Below are positions 8,893-18,572 of a stretch of 64,000 bases of DNA, in pieces. Within the stretch, counting starts at the first letter, position 1. Each line of letters opens with the position of its first letter. The translations under genes and the position numbers were made by a program. The notes under the pieces were generated by a model. The model worked only from the letters and a program-made list of their open reading frames with translations, searched no databases and was not told the DNA's origin. The DNA lies in contig NZ_JACJSF010000005.1 in NCBI RefSeq assembly GCF_014698035.1, positions 1 through 64,000 on the forward strand, in the 5' to 3' direction. Source of the stretch: Desmonostoc muscorum FACHB-395 (lineage in GTDB: Bacteria > Cyanobacteriota > Cyanobacteriia > Cyanobacteriales > Nostocaceae).

Positions 8893-10215
8893 ATGAGCAA
8901 CAAACCAAAAATAATTGTCCTGGATGATGACCCTACGGGTTCTCAAACAGTCCACAGCTGCTTGCTGCTAATGCACTGGGATGTGGACACTTTACGCAGT
9001 GGGTTACAGGACAATTCGCCGATTTTCTTTGTACTGACTAACACTAGATCGCTAACGCCAGAGTCAGCTACATCTGTCACCAAAGAAGTTTGCCAAAATC
9101 TGAAAATCGCTTTGAATGCTGAAGGAATTGACGATTTTTTGATTGTCAGCCGTTCTGATTCTACTTTGCGGGGGCATTATCCCATTGAAACTGATGCGAT
9201 CGCACAAGAACTCGGCCCTTTTGATGCTCATTTTCTTGTTCCAGCCTTTTTTGAAGGTGGACGCATCACCCGCGACAGCGTGCATTACTTGATGATTGGC
9301 GGTGTCCCCACTCCAGTCCATGAAACCGAATTTGCCCGTGATTCAGTCTTCAGCTACCATCACAGTTACTTACCCAAGTATGTTGAAGAAAAGACTCAAG
9401 GACGAATTAGTGCTGAAGCTGTACAAAGGTTTCTCCTAGCTGATATTCGCGCTGGTAGTTTAGAACGCTTGTTACAACTGAGTGGTAATCAATGCGCTGT
9501 CGTCGATGGTGAAACTCAAGATGATCTCAACCGCTTTGCAGTAGATATATTAGCAACAGCAAGTCAAGGGAAACGCTTTCTGTTTCGTAGTGGCGCAAGT
9601 ATTTTAACGGCTTTAGCCGCTTTACCACCCCAACCCATTGCAGCCGAAAACATGGCGCAATACGTGCGCCAAGGCAAACCAGGTGCTGTAATTGTTGGTT
9701 CCCATGTGAAAAAGACCACTCAGCAGTTAGAGGCGCTATTGCAAATAGAGGGAACAGTGGGAATTGAAGTAAATGTCGCGCGATTACTTGATGATGCAAA
9801 TCAATCTGCGGTTCTGCTAACTGAAATCAAAGAAAGTACACAGGCGGCACACGAAGCGGGTAAAACACCAGTAGTTTATACTAGCCGTCAGGAACTGAGC
9901 TTTAAAGATGTCAACACCCGATTGGAGTTTGGGACAAAAGTTTCAAGTTTATTGATGGATATTGTGCGGGGTTTACCATCCGATATAGGATTCTTAATCA
10001 GCAAGGGTGGCATTACCTCAAACGATGTCTTGAGTACTGGACTAACCTTAACTTCAGCCCGCTTACTCGGTCAAATTTTAGCTGGTTGTTCAATGGTGTT
10101 AACCCCATCCGATCATCCCCAGTTTCCTAATTTGCCTGTGGTGCTGTTTCCAGGTAACGTTGGTGATGCTGATGCCTTGGGGACAGTTTATCAGAGGTTG
10201 ACTAAACAATCTTGA
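8893..10215 (+). CDS. Four-carbon acid sugar kinase family protein
   Basis: ATP-dependent kinase family acting on four-carbon acid sugars (threonate/erythronate type; OtnK/DtnK/YgbK relatives). The N-terminal sugar-binding domain starts IIVLDDDPTGSQTVHSCLLL with the DDDPTG motif and contains SRSDSTLRGHYPIE. The C-terminal nucleotide-binding domain contains FLISKGGITSNDV and ends near VVLFPGNVGDADAL. 440 residues, full length. No partner aldolase or dehydrogenase lies beside it, which is unusual because in heterotrophs these kinases sit in catabolic clusters. Start ATG at 8893 has no clear Shine-Dalgarno sequence. Confidence 0.87.
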   Translation: MSNKPKIIVLDDDPTGSQTVHSCLLLMHWDVDTLRSGLQDNSPIFFVLTNTRSLTPESATSVTKEVCQNLKIALNAEGIDDFLIVSRSDSTLRGHYPIETDAIAQELGPFDAHFLVPAFFEGGRITRDSVHYLMIGGVPTPVHETEFARDSVFSYHHSYLPKYVEEKTQGRISAEAVQRFLLADIRAGSLERLLQLSGNQCAVVDGETQDDLNRFAVDILATASQGKRFLFRSGASILTALAALPPQPIAAENMAQYVRQGKPGAVIVGSHVKKTTQQLEALLQIEGTVGIEVNVARLLDDANQSAVLLTEIKESTQAAHEAGKTPVVYTSRQELSFKDVNTRLEFGTKVSSLLMDIVRGLPSDIGFLISKGGITSNDVLSTGLTLTSARLLGQILAGCSMVLTPSDHPQFPNLPVVLFPGNVGDADALGTVYQRLTKQS

Positions 10216-10246
10216 GTGTTGCGTGAAGATGATGATAATTCCAAAC

Positions 10247-10365
10247 TACTCCCTTTCTGCTAGAAGATAATTTTTTACGTAGATGCGGCTAAGGGAGTAC
10301 CCACAGGGTATCGCAATGAACGCAAAGTGAAGATACAAGTAATCTTATGGCGGAAAGGGAGTAAT
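10247..10365. repeat. Inverted repeat in intergenic spacer
   Basis: Arms CTACTCCCTTTCTGC (from 10247) and GCGGAAAGGGAGTAAT (to 10365) face each other across about 90 bases, with one or two mismatches. There is no coding content between. It may be a decayed MITE; no target duplication is obvious. Confidence 0.35.
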
Positions 10366-10466
10366 CTATGCTCCGCACTTTCTGGTCTGATCATGTTGTT
10401 AGATTTTCCAACTGATCTAATATTGGTAATGATTCGGAGTGTCCCTTGTCTTTTGGCTAGTACTGC

Positions 10467-11555
10467 ATGACTTCTGATTCTGCAATTCCCAATCTAAAGT
10501 CAAATTCTGCACTTCCTAATGCAGAATTAAACTCTATCCTTTCGGAGGTAGAGGTAAATCCTACTGTTTCTGATGTAGAGTCAGATCCTATCCCCCCTGA
10601 TGCGGAGTTAAGATCCGTCCTTCTTTATTTAAAATCAAATACTATCGTTGGGGATGTAGAGTCTAATGCTGCTAACCCAGACTTAGAGTCTAATCCTGCT
10701 AACTCAGATTTAGAGCCAAATCCTGCTAACCCAGATGTAGAGTCTAAGACTGATGTCGCATCAGATTTTATCTTGACTGATTCAAATCCCAATGAGTCAG
10801 CAATATCAGGGTATCGCGTAAATGATAATACTCAAGTCCAGTTAAGAAGTAAGGAGGGACGACTGTTATTAATTTTGCCCCCGGAATCTCAAGTATCTGC
10901 CTCAGAACTCAGCTGGTCTGATATTTGGCAACAAATCAGGCAACGTTTGAATGCAGGCGATCGCTTCCGAATAGCAAATACACCTGTACATCTAATGGCA
11001 CAAGACCGCTTAGTAGATGCCAGGCAACTCCAAGAACTCGCCGAGGCTTTAACTGAAGTCCAACTGCGGCTAATTTCTGTCTCAACGAGTCGCCGACAAA
11101 CTGCGATCGCAGCCGTAACATCTGGGTATTCTGTAGAACAATTGCAGCCTGTGACTTCCCTGAATACAGGGTCAGAAGCTACAGCTACACCCCAGGCAGA
11201 TGCCCTTTATTTAGAAACAACAGTCCGCTCTGGAGTAGAAATTCGTCATCCTGGTACAGTAATTATCTTGGGAGATGTAAACCCAGGTGGTATTGTAATT
11301 GCAGATGGAGATATTATCATCTGGGGTCGTCTACGTGGAATTGCTCATGCTGGGGCCGGAGGCAATCGTGAGTGTCTGATAATGGCTTTGCAAATGGAAC
11401 CTACCCAATTGCGGATCGCAGATGCTGTAGCTAGGGCACCAGAAAAATTACCGACGCAATTTTCTCCAGAAGTGGCACATATTATGCCCCAAGGGATTCG
11501 CATCGCTAGGGCTAGTGATTTTTCTAGAAACCAATTTACTAAAAGCAATCAGTAG
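10467..11555 (+). CDS. minC: Septum site-determining protein MinC
   Basis: Inhibitor of FtsZ ring formation acting with MinD. The C-terminal beta-helix domain is clear (about residues 245-350): VIILGDVNPGGIVIADGDII followed by WGRLRGIAHAGAGGN. The N-terminal FtsZ-inhibiting domain lies at about 110-220. Ahead of it is a roughly 105-residue acidic, low-complexity extension containing nine-residue repeats of the type ANPDLESNP. Total 362 residues, longer than typical MinC (about 230-270) because of this extension. First gene of minC-minD-minE; a 285-base gap separates it from minD. Confidence 0.9.
   Translation: MTSDSAIPNLKSNSALPNAELNSILSEVEVNPTVSDVESDPIPPDAELRSVLLYLKSNTIVGDVESNAANPDLESNPANSDLEPNPANPDVESKTDVASDFILTDSNPNESAISGYRVNDNTQVQLRSKEGRLLLILPPESQVSASELSWSDIWQQIRQRLNAGDRFRIANTPVHLMAQDRLVDARQLQELAEALTEVQLRLISVSTSRRQTAIAAVTSGYSVEQLQPVTSLNTGSEATATPQADALYLETTVRSGVEIRHPGTVIILGDVNPGGIVIADGDIIIWGRLRGIAHAGAGGNRECLIMALQMEPTQLRIADAVARAPEKLPTQFSPEVAHIMPQGIRIARASDFSRNQFTKSNQ
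10668..10748 (+). repeat. 27-base in-frame tandem repeat within minC
   Basis: Three consecutive imperfect 27-base units (GCTAACCCAGACTTAGAGTC... and variants) encode ANPDLESNP, ANSDLEPNP and ANPDVESKT. Looser related units (DVESDPIPPDAE, DVESN) lie upstream. Period 27 keeps the frame, so copy number can change without breaking the gene. Confidence 0.75.
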
Positions 11556-11840
11556 CCCTGAATATTTACTGAAAAGATGAAGAATATGAAGGATGAAATA
11601 TAGCGGTTTTCATGTAGATGGAATACACTACTCTAATGCCTTTCCCCTAGCAAAGTGTATTTAACACGACTGAGCAAAGACGCGGAGTGGCTTGTCATAA
11701 GACATCGCAATAAAAAAATATTCATCCTCGCCCTAATCAGGGAGACCAGATATTTCTTCATACTTGATACGATACTTCATACTTTATACTGCAATTTACG
11801 GTTTTATATTTCCTGAACCCTCATTGACCGCATTTCTATC

Positions 11841-12647
11841 ATGACTCGCATTATAGTGATTACCTCCGGTAAAGGAGGAGTGGGTAAAACCACAGTTTCA
11901 GCAAATCTGGGCATGGCTTTAGCCAAAATGGGTCGTCAAGTTGCCTTGGTTGATGCGGATTTTGGTCTGAGAAATTTGGATTTGCTGCTAGGGCTGGAGA
12001 ACCGCATCGTCTATACTGCGGTGGAAGTCTTGGCCAGAGAGTGTCGCTTAGAACAAGCCTTGGTGAAAGATAAACGCCAACCCAATCTTGTACTCCTACC
12101 GGCAGCCCAAAATCGCTCCAAAGATGCAGTCACACCGGAACAGATGAAGTTACTGGTCAATGCCCTAGCGCAAAAGTATCAGTACGTGATCATTGATAGC
12201 CCCGCCGGCATCGAAAATGGGTTTAAAAATGCGATCGGCCCGGCCAAAGAAGCACTAGTTGTCAGCACGCCAGAAATTTCCTCAGTTCGTGATGCCGACC
12301 GGGTAGTGGGGTTACTTGAAGCACAAGGTATCAAGCGTGTTCATTTAATAATTAACCGCATCAGACCCGCAATGGTGCAGGCAAATGATATGATGTCAGT
12401 GCAAGATGTTCAGGAACTTCTCGCTATTCCCCTGATCGGGGTAATCCCTGACGACGAGCGTGTTATTGTATCTACCAATCGCGGCGAACCCTTAGTGTTA
12501 GCGGAAAATCCTTCTTTAGCCGCCACAGCCTTTGAGAACATTGCTCGTAGATTAGAAGGAGAAAGTGTCGAATTTCTGGAGATCGACTCATCCCAAGACA
12601 GCATCTTCGCCCGTCTAAGAAGGTTGTTGTGGACAAAGATTGTTTAA
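11841..12647 (+). CDS. minD: Septum site-determining protein MinD
   Basis: ParA/MinD-type ATPase that recruits MinC to the membrane and is released by MinE. The deviant Walker A is SGKGGVGKTT near the N-terminus; VALVDADFGLRNLDLLLGLE and YVIIDSPAGIE follow as expected. The C-terminus ends with a basic amphipathic stretch (FARLRRLLWTKIV), the usual membrane-targeting sequence. 268 residues. 36 bases separate it from minE, consistent with co-transcription. Confidence 0.97.
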   Translation: MTRIIVITSGKGGVGKTTVSANLGMALAKMGRQVALVDADFGLRNLDLLLGLENRIVYTAVEVLARECRLEQALVKDKRQPNLVLLPAAQNRSKDAVTPEQMKLLVNALAQKYQYVIIDSPAGIENGFKNAIGPAKEALVVSTPEISSVRDADRVVGLLEAQGIKRVHLIINRIRPAMVQANDMMSVQDVQELLAIPLIGVIPDDERVIVSTNRGEPLVLAENPSLAATAFENIARRLEGESVEFLEIDSSQDSIFARLRRLLWTKIV

Positions 12648-12683
12648 CTTACTTTTCTAGTCTCCGCGCCAGACCTATTCGTA

Positions 12684-12974
12684 ATGATTGAACTTCTAGA
12701 AAAACTTTTTTCTCGCGGCCCTGATAGCAGTCGAACTCAAGTTAAACGTCGGCTGCAATTGGTGATTGCTCACGATCGCGCTGATTTAGATCCTCAAACG
12801 TTGGAAAAAATGCGGAAAGAAATCCTAGATGTAGTCTGTCGCTATGTCGAAATTGAGACAGAGGGCTTGGAATTCTCCTTAGAAAGCAACCAACGAACAA
12901 CAGCTTTAATTGCTAATTTGCCCATCCGCCGGGTGAAAGGAGCCATACCTGAATGGGAAAGGGGTGATAAATAA
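12684..12974 (+). CDS. minE: Cell division topological specificity factor MinE
   Basis: Stimulates MinD ATPase and drives Min positioning. N-terminal MIELLEKLF helix is the membrane/MinD-binding segment; [19 protein letters not shown] is the family signature with the contact helix; the remainder is the dimeric topological-specificity domain. 96 residues. Last gene of the min cluster, followed by a strong hairpin at 13046-13093. Confidence 0.95.
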   Translation: MIELLEKLFSRGPDSSRTQVKRRLQLVIAHDRADLDPQTLEKMRKEILDVVCRYVEIETEGLEFSLESNQRTTALIANLPIRRVKGAIPEWERGDK

Positions 12975-13045
12975 GTTTTAATAGTTTTAAGTCTTAAATA
13001 TTTTTATTGCAATTGTAACGAGTTGTCCCAAGCTTTAGATTAAAT

Positions 13046-13093
13046 AAACTCCTATATTGACATATTTGGGTGGGTGTCAATATAGGAGTTTTG
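13046..13093 (+). terminator. Intrinsic terminator-like hairpin after minE
   Basis: Near-perfect stem AAACTCCTATATTGACA / TGTCAATATAGGAGTTT (17 bp) around a G/T-rich loop, ending in TTTTG. It sits about 70 bases after minE and fits termination of the min operon. Confidence 0.7.
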
Positions 13094-13107
13094 AGTATAG
13101 AAAGTAC

Positions 13108-13151
13108 CCAATAAAAAATCTCCCGTTGTCCATCGGTGACGATAACGGGAG
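13108..13151 (-). terminator. Intrinsic terminator of the minus-strand gene at 13172
   Basis: Read on the minus strand, CTCCCGTT...AACGGGAG forms a stem, followed by ATTTTTTATTGG. The hairpin plus T tract starts 21 bases after the stop of the 440-residue gene. It is back-to-back with the minE terminator. Confidence 0.8.
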
Positions 13152-13171
13152 TAGATAAATTATTTTATAAA

Positions 13172-14494
13172 CTATCGGTAAGCCACTTGTGGCCCTGCCC
13201 AAATCTCTGTAACCTTTTTACCAAAAGTAATCGGCTGATCTTCGTCTGTTGTGGGTACAGTCTTGCCATCATTAGCAACTTGCATTAGTGGCCAGTTTTC
13301 ATCACCCAATTCACCTGCACGGAATAGTACATGATCTGGTTGCTTTTTACTCCAACCTAACAAGACGGCGATTTTCTCATGCTCATCTTGCTCATTAGCA
13401 GGAGCAACTATATTAGCGTGATTTTTTTGCCGATCCCAAATCACTGCACTATCAGTAGAATCGCCTGTGTTAAATATCCCTTCAAACTTGCGTGCTAAAA
13501 AGCGATCGCCTTTTTCCGACCAGCTAACCGGAACTAATACCCCAATTTGACCGTTTGGATTAGCCTCTTCTGCCGAAGAACCCTTTAGAGCTTTTACTTT
13601 TAATAAAGGATCGCTAACAGGAGTAGTTGAAGCCATTACCCACAACTTCTTCGTGTGCATATCTTGGACAAACAGAACGCTAGTAACACGGCTGTTGTAC
13701 ATTTCGGGTTTTACTTCTAGTTGCACGCGACTATAAACAGCATATTTACCATCTGGAGAAACGACGGGTACGCTACGGTAGTGACGAACTCCAGAACCAC
13801 CGTTAGAACCAATTGCTTCTTGAGTCGCTGTAATCCATTTCCAAGGAATAGGATGAGGACTACCTATGGGATCTATTTGTTCTGCTTGGGACTCATCACG
13901 TGGTTCAGAAACGGGTATTTCTGTTGTTGTGGTTGGTTGTGACTCTCTAAGAATTGGCGCTACTTGAGTTGCTGTCAATGATTTAGTAAAAGACTTTTCT
14001 CTAGAGAGAGATTTTTCTTGTCCTTTCAAAGACTTGATATTAGCAGCTTTGAGTTTTTGTACTAGATTAAGCTGACTAACAGGAACATCTGTTAATGGTG
14101 CAAGTTCAACTGCTGCCAAAGTATCAGGAACAGTTAAATCGTTGTTTAACCCATAACTATCTACTTGAGCAAAAGACTCAATTTTATCTGATGGTAATAC
14201 TTGCGGTTCCTGGACAGCAGGACTTTGTGTGGGTACAGAGTCAAATTTTTCTGTTAAAGAATAGATTTGATCTGTTTTCGATATTTCAGCTATCTCAGGT
14301 TCCCCAACTACAGCTATTTCCTTTGATACAGAGTCAGAATCTCCAGCCTTCGAAGTTAGTTTAGCTACTTCGGATTTTGCAGGGAACGAGTGAGCCGATG
14401 CCCCTAGCAAGGGTGCGATCAGTATCACAACGACAACGTAATTGAGAAATGGTTGCGCGCGGAACCATCCTGACAGCAAAAGGGGTTTAAGCAT
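13172..14494 (-). CDS. Unknown membrane-anchored protein with beta-propeller-like C-terminus
   Basis: I do not recognise the family. One N-terminal hydrophobic segment (about residues 12-35) acts as signal or anchor. Residues about 40-210 are Ser/Thr/Glu-rich and low complexity. The C-terminal ~230 residues contain strand-like blocks with SPDGKYAVYSRVQLEV, SVLFVQDMHTKKLWVMAST and WSEKGDRFLARKFEG, which resemble TolB/WD40-like blade repeats, but too few blades are seen for a closed propeller. 440 residues, single gene with its own terminator. Probably extracytoplasmic. Confidence 0.65.
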   Translation of the reverse strand: MLKPLLLSGWFRAQPFLNYVVVVILIAPLLGASAHSFPAKSEVAKLTSKAGDSDSVSKEIAVVGEPEIAEISKTDQIYSLTEKFDSVPTQSPAVQEPQVLPSDKIESFAQVDSYGLNNDLTVPDTLAAVELAPLTDVPVSQLNLVQKLKAANIKSLKGQEKSLSREKSFTKSLTATQVAPILRESQPTTTTEIPVSEPRDESQAEQIDPIGSPHPIPWKWITATQEAIGSNGGSGVRHYRSVPVVSPDGKYAVYSRVQLEVKPEMYNSRVTSVLFVQDMHTKKLWVMASTTPVSDPLLKVKALKGSSAEEANPNGQIGVLVPVSWSEKGDRFLARKFEGIFNTGDSTDSAVIWDRQKNHANIVAPANEQDEHEKIAVLLGWSKKQPDHVLFRAGELGDENWPLMQVANDGKTVPTTDEDQPITFGKKVTEIWAGPQVAYR

Positions 14495-15355
14495 TTGTAG
14501 ACTCTCTAGAGGGGCGGTTGCTATGTGAGAAGCAATACCTATGCAGCAATGGGGCAGGCAGTAATTATATGTATAACAAGAAACTAAAAACTTTGACGAG
14601 ATATTTCCTTCAAAGTTTGCTGAGTTTTACAAAAATTAAGTATCATTGTCTACACCTTTTCTTACTCAGGTACTGAATGTTTTTTTGCAAAAGTATGCGA
14701 GTATAGTAAATATGCTGAGAACTCAGTAATTACTACACGATCTATAGTCCTGCTGTTGATATACCTGACAATACCAAAAGAGATATTAGTCAAGGCGTAT
14801 TCAAGTTATAGTTGAGGCGATAACGCTGGCAACAAAAAATGATATAACTTAAGCTATTGGGGATCGTACTAGTTGTAGCTAGTACACAATCAACAAGTCA
14901 GGTTACACACTAAATATAACAGCGCAACCCCTCATAATGGTAAAGTTGAGGTGTTATGTGAAAAGCTGGGAAAGCAGACGCATAATAAATCATACTCAGA
15001 AAATACTGCTGTCAGCAACCCAAATTTATAAATTGCAATCTCAACTAAAAAATAGCTAGAAGAAGCAATAGTTTTTTACAAACCCAACTGCCTTTAATGC
15101 CAATTCGGGGTAAACGTTCGGGAACACAACAAAACTAACTTGGTAGATGCTCTAGCGGCTCGTGACGAGACACCACTAAACGATGAGGGTTTCCTAAAGG
15201 CAATGCAGCTTATACTAGCTGTTACACTTGTCAAGTTAACTATGTAAGTTAATCAAACAGCCTTTTGGTTTCACTCGATACGAAAATATTGTACCACCAA
15301 ACAGCCGATATTATTTACCATTAACTAATGACTTACGATTAACAAATAATTATTA
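14495..15355. other. 860-base gene-free region
   Basis: No supportable protein gene in either direction. It contains minor dyads, such as GTACTAG...CTAGTAC at 14866-14885 and ACCCCTCA...TGAGGTGT near 14927-14954. The left edge must carry the promoter of the minus-strand gene and the right edge that of fmt. Its length is unusual for this window and it could host a small RNA, which cannot be shown by eye. Confidence 0.4.
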
Positions 15356-16357
15356 ATGAAAATTGTATTTTTTGGTACACCACAGTTTGCTGTACCCACG
15401 TTGGAAAAGTTATTGAATCATTCAAAATTTGATGTGTTGGCAGTTGTCACTCAACCAGATAAACGCCGGGAACGGGGAAATAAACTTACTCCTTCACCTG
15501 TAAAGGCGATCGCCACTGCCCACAGCTTAGCAGTATGGCAGCCAGAAAAAGTAAAAAAAGATACTGATACTTTAACCAAGCTCAAAGAATTAGACGCAGA
15601 TGTCTTTGTTGTTGTCGCTTATGGACAGATTTTATCGTCAAAAATCTTAAAGATGCCAAAGTTAGGCTGTATTAATGTGCATGGCTCGATTTTACCTAAA
15701 TACCGGGGTGCAGCGCCGATTCAGTGGTGTTTGTATAATGGTGAGAAGGAAACGGGGATCACAACCATGTTAATGGATGTGGGGATGGATACCGGGCCAA
15801 TGCTAGAAATAGCCACTACACCGATTGGATTACTGGATAATACTCAAGACTTAGCCGAAAGACTAGCTACGATCGGTGGGGATTTGTTAGTGGAAACTCT
15901 GTTGAAGTTGGAACGCCAGGAAATTCAACCAATACCCCAAGATAATTTGTCAGCTACTTATGCACCTCTGATTCAAAAAGAAGATTATGGTTTGGATTGG
16001 TCAAAAAGCGCGATCCAATTACACAATCAAATTAGAGGCTTTTACCCCAACTGCACGGCTACCTTTCGTAATAACTTGTTGAAAATTACCGCTTCGGCTC
16101 CCCTTGGTTCTGTAGGCGATCGCATCCCACCAGAACTACAAGAATTAATTTCTAAATTGCCTGATTTGTCAAATGTATCAGACAAACCGGGAGTTGTAGT
16201 GAACATTACCAAAGGCATTGGAGCGATCGTCCAAACTGGGGAAGGTTTGTTGCTGTTGCGAGAGGTTCAGCTAGCTGGGAAACGTCCCCAGTCAGGATGG
16301 GATTTTGTTAATGGTACCCGCTTAACTGTGGGAGAAGTTTTTGGTGCGGGTAGTTGA
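15356..16357 (+). CDS. fmt: Methionyl-tRNA formyltransferase
   Basis: Formylates initiator Met-tRNA using 10-formyl-tetrahydrofolate. The N-terminal formyltransferase domain starts [19 protein letters not shown] and includes the signature [19 protein letters not shown] (catalytic His) and [11 protein letters not shown] (catalytic Asp). The C-terminal tRNA-binding domain covers about residues 205-320. 333 residues, normal length. No strong Shine-Dalgarno sequence before the ATG. Confidence 0.96.
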   Translation: MKIVFFGTPQFAVPTLEKLLNHSKFDVLAVVTQPDKRRERGNKLTPSPVKAIATAHSLAVWQPEKVKKDTDTLTKLKELDADVFVVVAYGQILSSKILKMPKLGCINVHGSILPKYRGAAPIQWCLYNGEKETGITTMLMDVGMDTGPMLEIATTPIGLLDNTQDLAERLATIGGDLLVETLLKLERQEIQPIPQDNLSATYAPLIQKEDYGLDWSKSAIQLHNQIRGFYPNCTATFRNNLLKITASAPLGSVGDRIPPELQELISKLPDLSNVSDKPGVVVNITKGIGAIVQTGEGLLLLREVQLAGKRPQSGWDFVNGTRLTVGEVFGAGS

Positions 16358-16384
16358 GGGAAAATAACTCCTAACTCCTTATAT

Positions 16385-16404
16385 AGACGCGATTAATCGC
16401 GTCT
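16385..16404. terminator. Perfect palindrome between convergent genes
   Basis: AGACGCGATTAATCGCGTCT is a perfect 20-base palindrome, followed by CTCTT. It lies between fmt and the converging DUF6464 gene. It belongs to a GAGACGCNA...GCGTCTC family also seen at 24652 and 52085. Confidence 0.55.
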
Positions 16405-16407
16405 CTC

Positions 16408-16773
16408 TTAGCTCTTAACTTCTAACTTTTCATAAAAGCGGCAAGATTCGCAAGGGCCATCTGGGTTGACTGCACAGCGAATGAGTTCTGAATGAGCATT
16501 GTAAGAGCAGGTAGCATCGCCAACTACCCAGCGTCCACCTACCAAACTTTTTTCAGATGGTCGTTTAGCCGACTGCACGTAAATAGCAATATTATGTAAG
16601 CGGTAGCGTCCAGCTTTGAGTTGGTATTTATGGCGGCGTTCTAAAACCGCATAAGTTTTACCTTCAAAATCGAGATAATTTCCGGGTTGGGGTGTCCAAT
16701 CAAGTTGCACTTTACCGAGTGACTCACGCGGGTGCGTCAGAATCACCTCGGTTTGTAAAGAGTCTGGCTCCAT
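16408..16773 (-). CDS. DUF6464 family protein
   Basis: Small soluble cyanobacterial protein of unknown function. The protein shows the family-like block LDFEGKTYAVLERRHKYQLK, a conserved middle GRYRLHNIAIYVQ, and a C-terminal cysteine cluster (CSYN, CAVN, CESCRFYE) that could bind metal. 121 residues. Converges with fmt over 50 bases. Confidence 0.75.
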   Translation of the reverse strand: MEPDSLQTEVILTHPRESLGKVQLDWTPQPGNYLDFEGKTYAVLERRHKYQLKAGRYRLHNIAIYVQSAKRPSEKSLVGGRWVVGDATCSYNAHSELIRCAVNPDGPCESCRFYEKLEVKS

Positions 16774-16879
16774 AAGCTTATGTGATTTGATTTACATTAA
16801 AAGAATGGTATGGCATAGCTTTCTTTAGCTTACCGAATTTAGATTACGATTAATGATTAACTCTTCGCGTACCTACGGA

Positions 16880-18391
16880 TTAAGGCAACCAAAAGTCAGG
16901 TAGGATAGATTTGCCCAAGTCACGTAGAGTTTGGTTGAGCGATCGCGCCACTTGCATATGTGCTTCATCCTCTTCTACAGCTAAAATCTCGGCTGGCTGA
17001 CCTTCTCCCAAATAAGACACCACCAAATTCGCCGCCTCTAAACCAGTAACATAAGCCTTTTCTTGTGACCAGGAACCATGACGGTTCACAATCCAATCCC
17101 CACTCATAAACACATTCTCAAAACTTGTCTTCGCGGGCAACATATAACGATAGCTACCAGGTGCAAAGTGAGTCACCGCCTGAGATAGCCGAATTACACT
17201 GCTATCAACGATCTTTGCCTCCCGAAAGGCAGGTACACAAGTTGCTAAATAACCCTGAACTATTGCTAAAATCTCCTCATCACTCAAACGGAGAAACTGA
17301 TTCGCGTGATAAAAATCAGCTTCAATCACCGTTCCTGGCTCATCTCGATATTCATCATGTAAGGCATTCAAATCAAAAAACGTCCAACCTGTACTTGCGT
17401 CGAATCCAAAACAAGCATTAGAAGGACGGGGAATATCAATTTTGCGGTCAAACCATAGCCGCGTTGCTAAAACATCAATCCCTCCTAAATTGCTCAAATT
17501 ACGGAATTCTTCATGACTTTGTAAACTAGGGCTAGTTGAGACAATTTTCTTCATCCCCGTGATCCCAACTGCAAAAATCACGGCATCTGCTTCAATTACT
17601 TCATCACCACAAACTACACCTTTTGCGCGATGATTACTATCAACAATTAAGTCTGTAACTCGGCGCTTGGGTAGGACTCGCGCACCAGCTTTTTCAATCT
17701 GTTCCACCCAAGGACGAAATATCTTTTCTCCAACAGTTCCCCGACACCAAACTACATCAAAATCAGGTTGATGAGCCAGAATAAAAAAGTAAAGCATCCC
17801 TAAAGTTGCTGCGGCCGAACATTGTTCACCAGGGGCAAACAAGCCCACTAATAACATTGGTTCAAAAGCCTCGCGGTAAAGTCGTGCAGAAACATTAAAG
17901 TTTTTGAACAATTCCCTAGCAGTTACAAAGTCATAGCGCCGCCAAGCATCATCGGAATTGTCAAAATCAACAACAGCATACAGTAAAGGCAGGGCGCTCA
18001 GACGGTCAATTAGTGGCAATCGTTTAAACTGAGTATATAGAAAAGTTCCTAGTGGGGATGGGAGTCGGGGTAAGTCCTGAAAAATCGGTGATTCAACTTC
18101 CAAGCCTGCTGGCGAATATTGCGAAGAACAAGTCCAAGTAGTAAAAGGATTAATTTCTAATTGATTAATTAAGGAAAAAATATTTTTGTAAGGATACCAA
18201 AAGCCATGAATGCCAGCTTCAACAGATTTTCCGGCGGCTGTTTGCCAACCTGCCACCAATCCACCGGGATAAGGGCCTGCTTCTAGAAGGGTCACATCAT
18301 AGCCTTGTTTTGCCAAATGGTAGGTTGCTCCTAAACCAGCCCAACCAGCACCTACAACTACCACCCGTTTTTTTTGTGATCCTTCTACCAT
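16880..18391 (-). CDS. FAD-dependent oxidoreductase, carotenoid-desaturase-like
   Basis: Amine-oxidase/phytoene-desaturase superfamily flavoprotein. N-terminal dinucleotide-binding motif VVVGAGWAGLGATYHLAKQG, then LLEAGPYPGGLVAGW; the C-terminal FAD signature includes FMSGDWIVNRHGSWSQEKAY followed by TGLEAANLV. 503 residues, typical length. Whether it is a true carotenoid desaturase or acts on another lipid cannot be told. No carotenoid genes are adjacent. It lies 106 bases from DUF6464 on the same strand. Confidence 0.82.
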   Translation of the reverse strand: MVEGSQKKRVVVVGAGWAGLGATYHLAKQGYDVTLLEAGPYPGGLVAGWQTAAGKSVEAGIHGFWYPYKNIFSLINQLEINPFTTWTCSSQYSPAGLEVESPIFQDLPRLPSPLGTFLYTQFKRLPLIDRLSALPLLYAVVDFDNSDDAWRRYDFVTARELFKNFNVSARLYREAFEPMLLVGLFAPGEQCSAAATLGMLYFFILAHQPDFDVVWCRGTVGEKIFRPWVEQIEKAGARVLPKRRVTDLIVDSNHRAKGVVCGDEVIEADAVIFAVGITGMKKIVSTSPSLQSHEEFRNLSNLGGIDVLATRLWFDRKIDIPRPSNACFGFDASTGWTFFDLNALHDEYRDEPGTVIEADFYHANQFLRLSDEEILAIVQGYLATCVPAFREAKIVDSSVIRLSQAVTHFAPGSYRYMLPAKTSFENVFMSGDWIVNRHGSWSQEKAYVTGLEAANLVVSYLGEGQPAEILAVEEDEAHMQVARSLNQTLRDLGKSILPDFWLP

Positions 18392-18572
18392 CCCAGCCTC
18401 CGATTGTTGCTGTCCATCAACTAATGTATACGAACTTGTGTTCTGATCGGATGACAGGTTGTTACTATAGCGGTTTTCTTTGGGATGCAGTTCAGTAAAA
18501 ATGCCTTGCGGTTAATGCTGAGTTAAGAGTATAACAGAAAACAGACTTGACTATTCATGAGGAATAATCCTA

